23,082 nt of DNA from assembly GCA_964475115.1 (NCBI GenBank), contig CAYYVJ010000027.1, positions 1 through 23,082 of the forward strand, in the 5' to 3' direction. The DNA comes from CAYYVJ01 sp964475115. GTDB lineage: Bacteria; Bacillota; Clostridia; Lachnospirales; Lachnospiraceae. The notes under the pieces are model-generated. The model saw nothing but the letters and a program-made list of their open reading frames with translations, ran no database searches and was not told the origin of the DNA. Within the stretch, counting starts at the first letter, position 1; each line of letters opens with the position of its first letter. Made by a program: the position numbers and the translations under genes. This document shows positions 1 to 7,180 of the stretch, in pieces.

Positions 1-1
1 C

Positions 2-646
2 ACAACAAGTGGCTTTGGAGTTAAAAAAGAACAATTAATAAACACAATTTATGAAGTGATAATTGGTGAATGTGAATTAGAAGAATGTATGTTGGAAAAT
101 GTTATAGAAAACTTATCGCTTTTACCTTCTAACGTTAACTTGTCTGGTGCAGAAATTGAATTAATTGGAATTGAATCAAAAGAATATATTATAAAAGAAA
201 AGGTTGATAAGATTCGAGATGATTATGATTATATAATTATTGACTGTCCACCATCCTTAAGTATGTTAACAGTAAATGCAATGACAACAGCAGACACTGT
301 CCTTGTACCAATTCAGTGTGAGTATTATGCGCTGGAAGGTTTAACACAGTTAATACATACGATTAATCTTGTAAAAAAACGTCTTAATCCATATTTAGAG
401 ATGGAAGGTGTGGTCTTTACAATGTATGATGCAAGGACAAATTTATCATTGCAAGTGGTGGAAAATGTTAAAAAGAATCTTAAACAAAATATATATAAAA
501 CAATTATACCTAGAAATATAAGGTTGGCAGAAGCACCTAGCCATGGACTACCAATAAATTTGTATGATAGTAAATCAGCAGGGGCAGAAAGTTATAGGCT
601 ATTAGCAGAGGAAGTATTACATAGAGGAGAAGAAGAATGGCAGTAA
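2..646 (+). CDS. parA: Chromosome-partitioning ATPase ParA/Soj, 5' end outside window
   Basis: Partial ParA/Soj ATPase, which with ParB segregates the chromosome origin and in Firmicutes also modulates DnaA. The reading frame is open from base 2; the residues before the first in-frame GTG (56) read TTSGFGVKKEQL, typical of the ParA interior, so the gene continues to the left and GTG 56 is not the start. About 214 residues are visible; roughly the first 40, including the P-loop, lie outside. The visible part has the YIIIDCPPS Walker B region, the adjacent nucleotide-dependent dimer segment (VNAMTTADTVLVPIQCEYYALEG) in family-like form, and the RNIRLAEAPSHG segment typical of chromosomal Soj. 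The stop overlaps the parB start by 10 bases, implying translational coupling. Identification is secure; only the N terminus is unseen. Confidence 0.95.
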   Translation, partial: TTSGFGVKKEQLINTIYEVIIGECELEECMLENVIENLSLLPSNVNLSGAEIELIGIESKEYIIKEKVDKIRDDYDYIIIDCPPSLSMLTVNAMTTADTVLVPIQCEYYALEGLTQLIHTINLVKKRLNPYLEMEGVVFTMYDARTNLSLQVVENVKKNLKQNIYKTIIPRNIRLAEAPSHGLPINLYDSKSAGAESYRLLAEEVLHRGEEEWQ

Positions 647-1533
647 AAAAGAGTGGTCTAGGAAAAGGATTAGGGCGAGGACTTGATGCTTTAATTCCCG
701 AAAACATAAACTATCAAGAAGAAGTTAAAGGTCTTGCTCATGATGTTGAAACAAAAGTTAAAATAACTGAGGTTGAGCCTAATAGAGAGCAACCAAGAAA
801 AGTTTTTAATGAAGATGCTTTAGATGAACTTGCTGATTCTATTAAAGAATTTGGTGTTTTACAGCCTTTACTTGTTCAAAAAGAAGATAATTATTATAAG
901 ATAATAGCAGGTGAAAGACGTTGGAGAGCAGCAAAAAAAGCTGGTTTAAAAGAAGTTCCTGTAATTATTAGAGATTATACAAAACAACAAATATTAGAGA
1001 TTTCCTTGATTGAAAATATTCAGAGAGAAAATCTAAATCCAATAGAAGAAGCCTTGGCATATAAGCAACTTATGGATGAATTTAATTTAAAACAAGAAGA
1101 AATTGCTGTAAGAGTTTCAAAAAGTAGAACAGCTATTACAAATGCAATGCGACTTTTGAAATTAGATAAAAGAGTGCAAACTATGTTAATTGAAGATCTT
1201 ATATCAAGTGGACACGCTAGAACTCTTTTACCAATTGAAGATTCAGAATTACAGTACAATTTAGCGGTTAAAATATTTGATGAGAAATTAAGTGTAAGAG
1301 AAACAGAGAAGCTCATTAAAGATATTCTAAACCCGAAAGAGATTGATAAAAAAGAAACTTTTTCAATAGTGGAGAGTTTGATTTATAAAGAAATAGAAGA
1401 AAAAATAAAAGGTATAATGGGAACAAAGGTTATTATTAATCAGAAGACAAAAGATAAAGGAAAAATCGAGATAGAGTATTATTCAAATGAAGAATTAGAA
1501 AGAATTATTGAATTATTTGAAGGGATAAGATAG
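637..1533 (+). CDS. parB: Chromosome-partitioning protein ParB/Spo0J
   Basis: ParB/Spo0J, 298 residues, a CTP-dependent DNA clamp that loads at parS sites and spreads, recruits SMC, and stimulates ParA. The N terminus (KKSGLGKGLGRGLDALIP) is the classic ParA-contacting start. The ParB/sulfiredoxin-like domain follows (about 40-110) with GERRWRA at 92-98, the nucleotide-binding motif, then ENIQRENLNPIEEA at 126-139. A helix-turn-helix lies near 153-175 (EEIAVRVSKSRTAITNAMRLL), then SSGHARTLL, a linker, and a C-terminal dimerisation region. The start ATG overlaps parA and sits just after GGAGAAGAA. Length and motif order are normal for a chromosomal ParB. No parS-like palindrome was seen within the window. 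Confidence 0.97.
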   Translation: MAVKKSGLGKGLGRGLDALIPENINYQEEVKGLAHDVETKVKITEVEPNREQPRKVFNEDALDELADSIKEFGVLQPLLVQKEDNYYKIIAGERRWRAAKKAGLKEVPVIIRDYTKQQILEISLIENIQRENLNPIEEALAYKQLMDEFNLKQEEIAVRVSKSRTAITNAMRLLKLDKRVQTMLIEDLISSGHARTLLPIEDSELQYNLAVKIFDEKLSVRETEKLIKDILNPKEIDKKETFSIVESLIYKEIEEKIKGIMGTKVIINQKTKDKGKIEIEYYSNEELERIIELFEGIR

Positions 1534-1540
1534 GAGTGTT

Positions 1541-2065
1541 ATGAGATATTTTGCGAATGAAATATTTAGTTTTATAGATATGTATTATGGTTATATCCTA
1601 CTAGGGGTTTTAGCACTTATTATTTTATTACTTATTACCATTATTGTAATAAATAATAAGATAAAAAAGTTAACAAAGAAATATGATCTATTTATGCGTG
1701 GAAAAGATGCAGAAACTCTAGAAGATAGCATTTTAAAGCAAATTAAAGATATTACAGAGTTAAAAATTGCTGATAAAAAGAAAGACCAAGCGATTAAAGG
1801 GCTTCAAGAAAATATGAAGTTAGCATATCAAAAAGTTGGTATAGTAAAATATGATGCATTTAAAGAGATGGGTGGAAAATTAAGTTTTTCTTTGGTTTTA
1901 CTTGATAAAAATAATAATGGATTTGTTATGAATTCTATGCATAGTAGAGAAGGATGCTATACCTACATAAAGGAAGTTATTGAAGGAAAGACATTTATTA
2001 ACTTGGGCGAAGAAGAAGCAAAAGCTCTAAATATGGCTATAAATACAGATAATTTTATGGAATAG
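1541..2065 (+). CDS. Membrane-anchored DUF4446 family protein
   Basis: 174-residue protein of unknown function matching what I recall of DUF4446, a family often found directly after parB in clostridia. It has a short N-terminal segment, one membrane helix at about 16-38 (YILLGVLALIILLLITIIV), a lysine-rich juxtamembrane stretch that places the C terminus inside the cell, a charged helical region (about 50-100, likely coiled coil), and a conserved globular end beginning near QKVGIVKYDAF with GGKLSFSLVLLD and NSMHSREG. Its ATG lies 7 bases after the parB stop and its ribosome binding site AGGAG overlaps that stop, so it is in the parAB operon. The membrane anchor and position suggest a link to origin placement or division, but that is inference only. 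Confidence 0.85.
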   Translation: MRYFANEIFSFIDMYYGYILLGVLALIILLLITIIVINNKIKKLTKKYDLFMRGKDAETLEDSILKQIKDITELKIADKKKDQAIKGLQENMKLAYQKVGIVKYDAFKEMGGKLSFSLVLLDKNNNGFVMNSMHSREGCYTYIKEVIEGKTFINLGEEEAKALNMAINTDNFME

Positions 2066-2095
2066 TTTTGTTTTTAAAATGAAGGAGGTGGGCTT

Positions 2096-3184
2096 ATGAA
2101 ATCAGTTAAAATTGAAGATCTAAATGGCGGGGAAAAGTTAGCAAGAGATTTGTTCTATAATGATAACATGGTATTGATGACGAAAGGAACGATTCTTAAA
2201 ATAGATTATATTGAAAAGTTGAAAGAGCTTGGTATAAACACACTTTACATAGAAGATTATAAAGGTTCTAACAGAATAAATAATAAAAAGTTGACAAAAG
2301 AAGAAGTGGATATACTTAGACTAGAAATAAAAGAAGAAAGTAAGATAAAGGTAAAGTCCATTCTTGAAAAACATGTTTATAAAAAATCTCGTGAACTTGA
2401 GAGCATGTGTGAAGTGGCAGAAGATATAATAGGGGATATTTTAGAAGATGAAAATATCTCTGACAAAATAATAGAAGTTAGAGCTGAAAATGGAGATCTT
2501 TATTCACATTTAGTTAATGTGTGTGGATTAGCAACTTTATTGGCATTGAAACTAAATGAATCCAAAGAATTTGCTAAAGATATTGCAATAGGCTGCCTTT
2601 TACATGATATAGGATTTCGATTTATAACGGTGCCTTATCTAAATATAGATATTAGTACACTTTCTAAAAACCAACAAGAAGAATATCGTAAGCATGTTAT
2701 TTATGGATATGATTCGCTACAAAATGAAGAGTGGCTTACTTCGACACAAAAAGATATTATTTTATTCCATCATGAAATGGAGAATGGAACAGGTTATCCT
2801 TTAAAAATGTTTTCTGCTCAGATTCCAAAGGGTGTAAAAATAGTAAATGTTTGCAATGCCTTTGATGAATTTGTTAGTGGAATAGGATGTAAGGGAGTAT
2901 CTTTACAAGAGGCAATAGAATATATAAGAATAAATAAAGAACGCCTGTTCGAAAGTGAAATAGCAGAAGAGTTTTTAAAAATGATTGTAGAATATCCTGT
3001 TGGTGATGTTGTGAAAACCAATGAAGGAGAAGTTGGTCGTGTAATAAGGCAAAATAAAAGCTTTATGGATAGACCTGTTTTAAAAGTATTTAAGGATACA
3101 AAGGGAAATGTAATAGGTGATGAAAAAGAAGTTGATTTATTAAAATCTCTTTCTGTTTTTATTGTTGAAGTTTTAGATGAATAA
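2096..3184 (+). CDS. HD-GYP-type protein with altered active-site residues
   Basis: 362 residues. An N-terminal domain (1-55, with KGTILKIDYIEKLKELGI) is the usual partner of clostridial HD-GYP proteins. The HD-GYP domain (about 130-270) shows H138, H170-D171, H200, H225-H226 and the GTGYP motif (231-235). A small C-terminal domain follows (299-362). HD-GYP enzymes hydrolyse cyclic di-GMP or related dinucleotides at a two- or three-metal site. Here several usually conserved positions differ: HDIGK is HDIGF, HHExxDG is HHEMENG, the later VAD motif reads VCN (N254), and the RPYR segment after it is absent. It may be a weak or inactive enzyme, or a binding protein. It has a strong GGAGG site and begins 30 bases after the DUF4446 gene, so it is probably co-transcribed. 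Confidence 0.88.
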   Translation: MKSVKIEDLNGGEKLARDLFYNDNMVLMTKGTILKIDYIEKLKELGINTLYIEDYKGSNRINNKKLTKEEVDILRLEIKEESKIKVKSILEKHVYKKSRELESMCEVAEDIIGDILEDENISDKIIEVRAENGDLYSHLVNVCGLATLLALKLNESKEFAKDIAIGCLLHDIGFRFITVPYLNIDISTLSKNQQEEYRKHVIYGYDSLQNEEWLTSTQKDIILFHHEMENGTGYPLKMFSAQIPKGVKIVNVCNAFDEFVSGIGCKGVSLQEAIEYIRINKERLFESEIAEEFLKMIVEYPVGDVVKTNEGEVGRVIRQNKSFMDRPVLKVFKDTKGNVIGDEKEVDLLKSLSVFIVEVLDE

Positions 3185-3223
3185 TAGCTTTCTAGAATAA
3201 TTAGATTATTTTAGAAAGCTATT
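3183..3223. terminator. Long hairpin between convergent genes, probable bidirectional terminator
   Basis: A 12-bp perfect stem (3183-3194 with 3212-3223) extends inward through further A-T and one G-T pair to a small loop. It contains the HD-GYP stop codon and lies between convergent operons. The flanks are AT-rich but lack a clean T run on either strand, so termination efficiency is uncertain. Confidence 0.55.
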
Positions 3224-3248
3224 ACTATAATTGATTAATAATTATATG

Positions 3249-3995
3249 TTATTCATACTCCACTACATCTAACCAATTCATTAGTAGTTCGTTTTCTTCA
3301 GGTCTCTTTTTAGCCAGCTGTGCAGCTGCAACAATAGGAAGCCACCTTTGGACGTATTGTCTAGAGGTATTTGTTTTTTTACAAAACAAATCTAAATACA
3401 TTTCTGCCTGTGCTGTTGAATTTAGAGAAAACAGCAGATAAGTTCTTGCTACATCAGCACTTGCATTTCCTTGAGCAGCGTGGACCCAATCTAAAATGTA
3501 GGCTTTATCATCACTTAAAATAATGTTAGAAGGATTAAAATCCCCATGGCATAGTTTAGAGTGTTTTGGCATGCCTTCAAGTCTAGTTAATAATTCATAT
3601 TTTCTACTATTATCCAGTTCTTCTAGGCTCTCAATCTGCCTAGTCATTTTTTCCTTTAGACGATTTAAAAGTGGGCATTTTTTTTCATTAATTGATATCT
3701 GTAAATCCACCATTAAATTAATATAATACTCAACTTTATCAGGATTTTCTTCCATTAACTTACTAATAGTTTTTCCTTCAATAAATTCTGTAGTAATCGC
3801 CCATTTACCATTTATTAGTGAAACTTCCAGTATTTTAGGTATATTTAGTCCTGTTTCCTCCACCCTTGCAGTATTAAGAGCTTCATTAAGAACTTCAGAT
3901 ATAGGATGTTTTGGGTTAAATATCTTTACTGCAGTGTTACCTACTCTGTATACAGAGGCAGTTTCTCGAGAAGAAATTAAATTTTCTTGTTTCAT
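3249..3995 (-). CDS. APH / choline kinase-family phosphotransferase
   Basis: 248-residue kinase-fold protein of the aminoglycoside phosphotransferase (APH) family. The catalytic loop is HGDFNPSN (150-157) with the catalytic Asp, and the metal-binding Asp is in ILDW (169). An N-terminal lobe Lys lies in VKIF (about 24). Such proteins phosphorylate small molecules (choline, sugars, aminoglycosides) or are regulatory; the sequence does not show the substrate. It has a ribosome binding site (GAAAGGGG) and lies 43 bases after adhE on the same strand with no obvious terminator between, so co-transcription with adhE is likely. A TATAAT at 4011-4016 is too close to the ribosome binding site to be a convincing promoter. 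There is no specific support for antibiotic resistance. Confidence 0.88.
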   Translation of the reverse strand: MKQENLISSRETASVYRVGNTAVKIFNPKHPISEVLNEALNTARVEETGLNIPKILEVSLINGKWAITTEFIEGKTISKLMEENPDKVEYYINLMVDLQISINEKKCPLLNRLKEKMTRQIESLEELDNSRKYELLTRLEGMPKHSKLCHGDFNPSNIILSDDKAYILDWVHAAQGNASADVARTYLLFSLNSTAQAEMYLDLFCKKTNTSRQYVQRWLPIVAAAQLAKKRPEENELLMNWLDVVEYE

Positions 3996-4038
3996 TTTTA
4001 GACCCCTTTCATTATATGATTATTTCACTATAATAAGC

Positions 4039-6654
4039 TTATTTTCCATAGTAAGCTTTTAAATACATCTCTTTGATTTCACTCATTAGTGGATATCTTG
4101 GATTTGCACCAGTACACTGATCATCAAAGGCTTGCTCAACCATTTCGTCTAAAGTTGCCAAGAAATCTTCTTCTTTTACACCATAATCAGCAATTGTTTT
4201 TTTAATTCCTACTTCTTCTTTTAAGTTGTTAATAGCTATAATAAATTTATCAAGAGTATCTTTCTCATCTTTTCCTGAGATTCCAATAAAGTTCGCACAT
4301 TCTACATATCTTTCAAGAGTATGTGGATATTGATACTGTGAAAATGTACCCATTTTAATAGGACAATCACTAGAATTAAATTTCATAACTTCTGTAATAA
4401 GTAAAGCATTAGCAATACCATGTGGCAAATGGTGGAATGCACCTAACTTATGAGCCATAGAGTGACAAACACCAAGAAATGCATTTGCAAATGCAATACC
4501 AGCCATGGTTGAGGCATTAGCCATTTTTTCTCTCGCTACTAAATCAGTAGATCCATTTTCATATGCTCCTGGAAGATACTTGAAAATATTTTTAATTGCT
4601 TTTAATGCAAGACCATCCGTGTAATCAGTGGCCATTACTGAAGCATAAGCTTCTAAAGAGTGAGTTAGGGCATCAATACCTGAAGCACTAGTTAAGCCTT
4701 TTGGTTGGCTCATCATATTGTCTGTATCAATAATTGCCATATTTGGAAGCAATTCATAGTCAGCTAATGGATATTTAACTCCAGTAGTTTCATCTGTAAT
4801 AACGGCAAAAGGAGTTACCTCAGAACCAGTACCAGAAGAAGTAGGAATAGCTATAAAGTATGCTTTTTCACCCATTTTAGGGAAAGTATAAATTCTCTTA
4901 CGAATATCCACAAATCTCATTGCCATATCTAAAAAGTCAACTTCAGGATGTTCGTAAAGTACCCACATGATTTTTGCTGCATCCATGGCAGAACCACCAC
5001 CAAGAGCAATAATACAATCCGGTTCAAAATCTTTCATAGCTTTTGCACCTTCTTTTGCACATGCTAAGGTAGGATCTGGAGCTACATCATAAAAACAAGT
5101 ATGTTTGATACCCATTTCATCAAGTTTATTTGTAACTGCGTCAGTATATCCATTATTGTATAGGAAAGCATCTGTTACAAGAAAAACCTTCTTTTTACCT
5201 AGAACATTTTTTAATTCATCAAGTGCAACTGGAAGGCAACCCTTCTTAAAGTAAACCTTTTGTGGGGTTCTAAACCAAAGCATATTCTCTCTCCTTTCAG
5301 CTACCGTCTTTATATTCAATAAATGTTTTACACCAACATTTTCTGAAACTGAATTTCCACCCCATGATCCACAACCAAGTGTTAGAGAAGGTGCCAAATT
5401 AAAGTTGTATAAATCACCAATTCCACCGTGAGAGGAAGGAGTATTAACAAGAATACGACAAGTTTTCATTGCTGCAGAATATTTATCTAATTTTTCTTGC
5501 TCTGTAACAGCATTTATATAAAGAGAAGCAGTGTGTCCAAATCCACCATCTGCAACTAAGCGCTCCGCTTTTTTAATTGCTTCATCAAAGGTTTTTGCTT
5601 TATACATTGCAAGAACAGGGGAAAGCTTTTCATGTGCAAACTCTTCGGAAATATCTACAGACTCAACTTCACCAATAATAATTTTAGTTGTTTTTGCTAC
5701 ATTAACTCCTGCAAGTTTTGCAATTGTATATGCGCTTTGTCCAACGATTTTTGCATTTAATGCTCCATTAATAATAATTGTCTTTCTTACTTTTTCTATT
5801 TCATCTTCCTTTAAGAAATAGCAGCCTCTTAATTCAAACTCTTTTCTTACTTCTTTATATACTTTATCAAGTACAGTTACTGATTGTTCAGAAGCACAAA
5901 TCATGCCGTTATCAAAAGTTTTTGAATGAATGATAGAACTAACTGCAAGTTTAATATCTGCTGTATCATCTATAATAACTGGAGTGTTTCCTGCACCTAC
6001 ACCTAGAGCTGGTTTTCCTGATGAATAAGCTGCCTTAACCATGCCAGGACCGCCAGTAGCCAAAATAGTATCAGAACCCTTCATCACTTCATTCGTTAGT
6101 TCAAGAGAAGGAACATCAATCCATCCAATAATACCTTCAGGAGCACCAGCGGCCACAGCTGCATCAAGAACAATTTTAGCTGCCGCAATTGTGGAATTCT
6201 TTGCTCTAGGATGTGGAGATATAATAATGGCATTTCTGGTTTTTAATGCTATTAAAGTTTTAAAAATAGCAGTAGAAGTAGGATTGGTTGTAGGGATAAC
6301 AGCAGCAATAAGTCCAATCGGCTCAGCTATTTTCTTTGTACCAAATGATTTGTTTTCTTCTATTATACCACAAGTTTTTGTGTCCTTATAAGCATTGTAA
6401 ATATACTCTGATGCATAATGATTTTTAATTACCTTATCTTCTACGATTCCCATTCCAGTTTCTTTAACAGCCATTTTTGCTAATGATATTCGTTCTTTAT
6501 TCGCGGCTGATGCTGCAGCAAAAAATATTTTATCAACTTGTTCTTGTGAAAAGGTTGAAAATTCTTTTTGAGCGTCTCTACATGCATCCATTTTCTGAAT
6601 TAGAGCTTCTACTCTATCAATAACAGCCGGTACCAAAGTTTCCTTTTTTCCCAT
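4039..6654 (-). CDS. adhE: Bifunctional acetaldehyde-CoA / alcohol dehydrogenase AdhE
   Basis: 871-residue AdhE that reduces acetyl-CoA to acetaldehyde and then ethanol with two NADH, the main ethanol-forming and NAD+-regenerating step in many fermenters. The N-terminal aldehyde dehydrogenase domain (about 1-440) has the catalytic Cys253 in FDNGMICASEQ. A linker near 455-470 (MLWFRTPQKVYFKKG) leads to the C-terminal iron-dependent alcohol dehydrogenase, with GGGSAMDAAK, GTGSEVTPF and the iron-ligand region HSMAHKLGAFHHLPHG. Length is normal and both active sites look intact; these proteins form filaments called spirosomes. The start ATG has AGGAGG at good spacing. A strong promoter and a Rex-like operator lie upstream, so expression probably follows the NADH/NAD+ ratio. 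Confidence 0.98.
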   Translation of the reverse strand: MGKKETLVPAVIDRVEALIQKMDACRDAQKEFSTFSQEQVDKIFFAAASAANKERISLAKMAVKETGMGIVEDKVIKNHYASEYIYNAYKDTKTCGIIEENKSFGTKKIAEPIGLIAAVIPTTNPTSTAIFKTLIALKTRNAIIISPHPRAKNSTIAAAKIVLDAAVAAGAPEGIIGWIDVPSLELTNEVMKGSDTILATGGPGMVKAAYSSGKPALGVGAGNTPVIIDDTADIKLAVSSIIHSKTFDNGMICASEQSVTVLDKVYKEVRKEFELRGCYFLKEDEIEKVRKTIIINGALNAKIVGQSAYTIAKLAGVNVAKTTKIIIGEVESVDISEEFAHEKLSPVLAMYKAKTFDEAIKKAERLVADGGFGHTASLYINAVTEQEKLDKYSAAMKTCRILVNTPSSHGGIGDLYNFNLAPSLTLGCGSWGGNSVSENVGVKHLLNIKTVAERRENMLWFRTPQKVYFKKGCLPVALDELKNVLGKKKVFLVTDAFLYNNGYTDAVTNKLDEMGIKHTCFYDVAPDPTLACAKEGAKAMKDFEPDCIIALGGGSAMDAAKIMWVLYEHPEVDFLDMAMRFVDIRKRIYTFPKMGEKAYFIAIPTSSGTGSEVTPFAVITDETTGVKYPLADYELLPNMAIIDTDNMMSQPKGLTSASGIDALTHSLEAYASVMATDYTDGLALKAIKNIFKYLPGAYENGSTDLVAREKMANASTMAGIAFANAFLGVCHSMAHKLGAFHHLPHGIANALLITEVMKFNSSDCPIKMGTFSQYQYPHTLERYVECANFIGISGKDEKDTLDKFIIAINNLKEEVGIKKTIADYGVKEEDFLATLDEMVEQAFDDQCTGANPRYPLMSEIKEMYLKAYYGK

Positions 6655-6679
6655 TTGATTGCCTCCTAATATTTTTAGA

Positions 6680-6697
6680 TTGATAATCCTTTAACAA
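6680..6697 (-). promoter_or_regulatory. Rex-like redox operator at the adhE start site
   Basis: The plus strand reads TTGATAATCCTTTAACAA, an inverted repeat matching the known Rex consensus TTGTTAAN4TTAACAA with a single half-site mismatch. It lies just downstream of the adhE -10 box, over the expected transcription start, a position where a bound repressor would block initiation. Rex releases DNA at high NADH, and clostridial adhE genes are established Rex targets. The match is seen; regulation is inferred. Confidence 0.75.
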
Positions 6698-6701
6698 TCT
6701 G

Positions 6702-6730
6702 ATTATATGATATTGTGAAATAATTGTCAA
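6702..6730 (-). promoter_or_regulatory. adhE promoter
   Basis: On the minus strand, TTGACA (6725-6730), a 17-base spacer and TATAAT (6702-6707): both hexamers match the sigma-A consensus exactly. Transcription would begin near 6695, about 40 bases before the adhE ATG. Confidence 0.85.
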
Positions 6731-6788
6731 TCGTCAAATGTATACAAATAAATATTAGAAATGTAAAATATTTTAAAAAATATGTCAA

Positions 6789-6812
6789 GAATACATCAAA
6801 GAATAGATCAAA
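6789..6812. repeat. Two tandem copies of GAATANATCAAA
   Basis: GAATACATCAAA (6789-6800) is followed immediately by GAATAGATCAAA (6801-6812), differing at one base. The pair sits between the divergent adhE and serS promoters, about 12 bases before the serS -35 box. It may be a binding site or chance in AT-rich DNA. Confidence 0.4.
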
Positions 6813-6824
6813 GAGAAAAATGTC

Positions 6825-6853
6825 TTGCAAAAGCAGGCTCAATTGTATATAAT
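6825..6853 (+). promoter_or_regulatory. serS promoter
   Basis: TTGCAA (6825-6830), a 17-base spacer and a consensus TATAAT (6848-6853). Transcription would start near 6860, which gives a leader long enough for the T-box. Confidence 0.75.
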
Positions 6854-6859
6854 CGATAT

Positions 6860-7117
6860 TATATGAAACAATGTAATTACAGTGTAGATGAAAGCTATGA
6901 ATCTTTAACCTTTTTTCAGAGAGCCGATGGATGGTGTGAATCGGTAAAGAGAAGATGTCAAGTCCACTTTCGGAGCTGCTGGCGAAGAGTCAGAAGGGTC
7001 GTATCCTATAAAATACGTATGAGTGACTTGTCTTTCAAAAAAGACGAAGTAAATTGGGTGGCAACGCGGATTCCTTTCGTCCCATGTAATTATGTGGGAG
7101 AGGGGACTTTTTTCTTT
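6860..7117 (+). promoter_or_regulatory. Serine T-box riboswitch leader of serS
   Basis: A T-box leader senses uncharged tRNA-Ser and lets transcription continue into serS. The distal Stem I is visible: AGAGAG (6918-6923), then a CCGAT/ATCGG hairpin (6924-6928 with 6940-6944) enclosing GGATGGTGTGA. The likely specifier is UCC (6963-6965), followed by ACTTTCGGAGC as in other T-boxes; UCC is a serine codon. The T-box core AAATTGGGTGGCAACGCGG (7051-7069) carries UGGC (7059-7062), whose C would pair with discriminator G73, the usual base in tRNA-Ser. The terminator pairs GTCCC (7079-7083) with GGGAC (7103-7107) just before six T residues. The 5' boundary is inferred from the promoter. Confidence 0.9.
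7078..7117 (+). terminator. T-box intrinsic terminator before serS
   Basis: GTCCC/GGGAC stem with a T run at 7108-7113. The CCC of the left arm is the same segment expected to pair in the antiterminator, giving mutually exclusive folds. Some alternative inner pairings (CCCATGT with ATGTGGG) are also possible. Confidence 0.75.
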
Positions 7118-7180
7118 CCTACGTAAAAGCTATTAAGTAACTTAGAATGCTATAGGCATATCACGATTAGGAGGAAAAAA

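Noticed and set aside
637..3184. Search for parS sites (TGTTTCACGTGAAACA-like) near parAB.
   Set aside because: No match seen. The only CACGTG noticed, near 15860, is inside subunit A coding sequence and lacks the flanking arms.
3249..3995. Aminoglycoside resistance gene.
   Set aside because: Only general APH-fold motifs are present, with no resistance-cassette or mobile-element context.
4011..4016. TATAAT on the minus strand before the APH-family gene.
   Set aside because: It would put the transcript start on top of the ribosome binding site and has no good -35 box.
6782..7126. Open frame of 114 codons before serS.
   Set aside because: It has no ribosome binding site and covers the serS promoter, T-box and terminator, so it is a chance frame.
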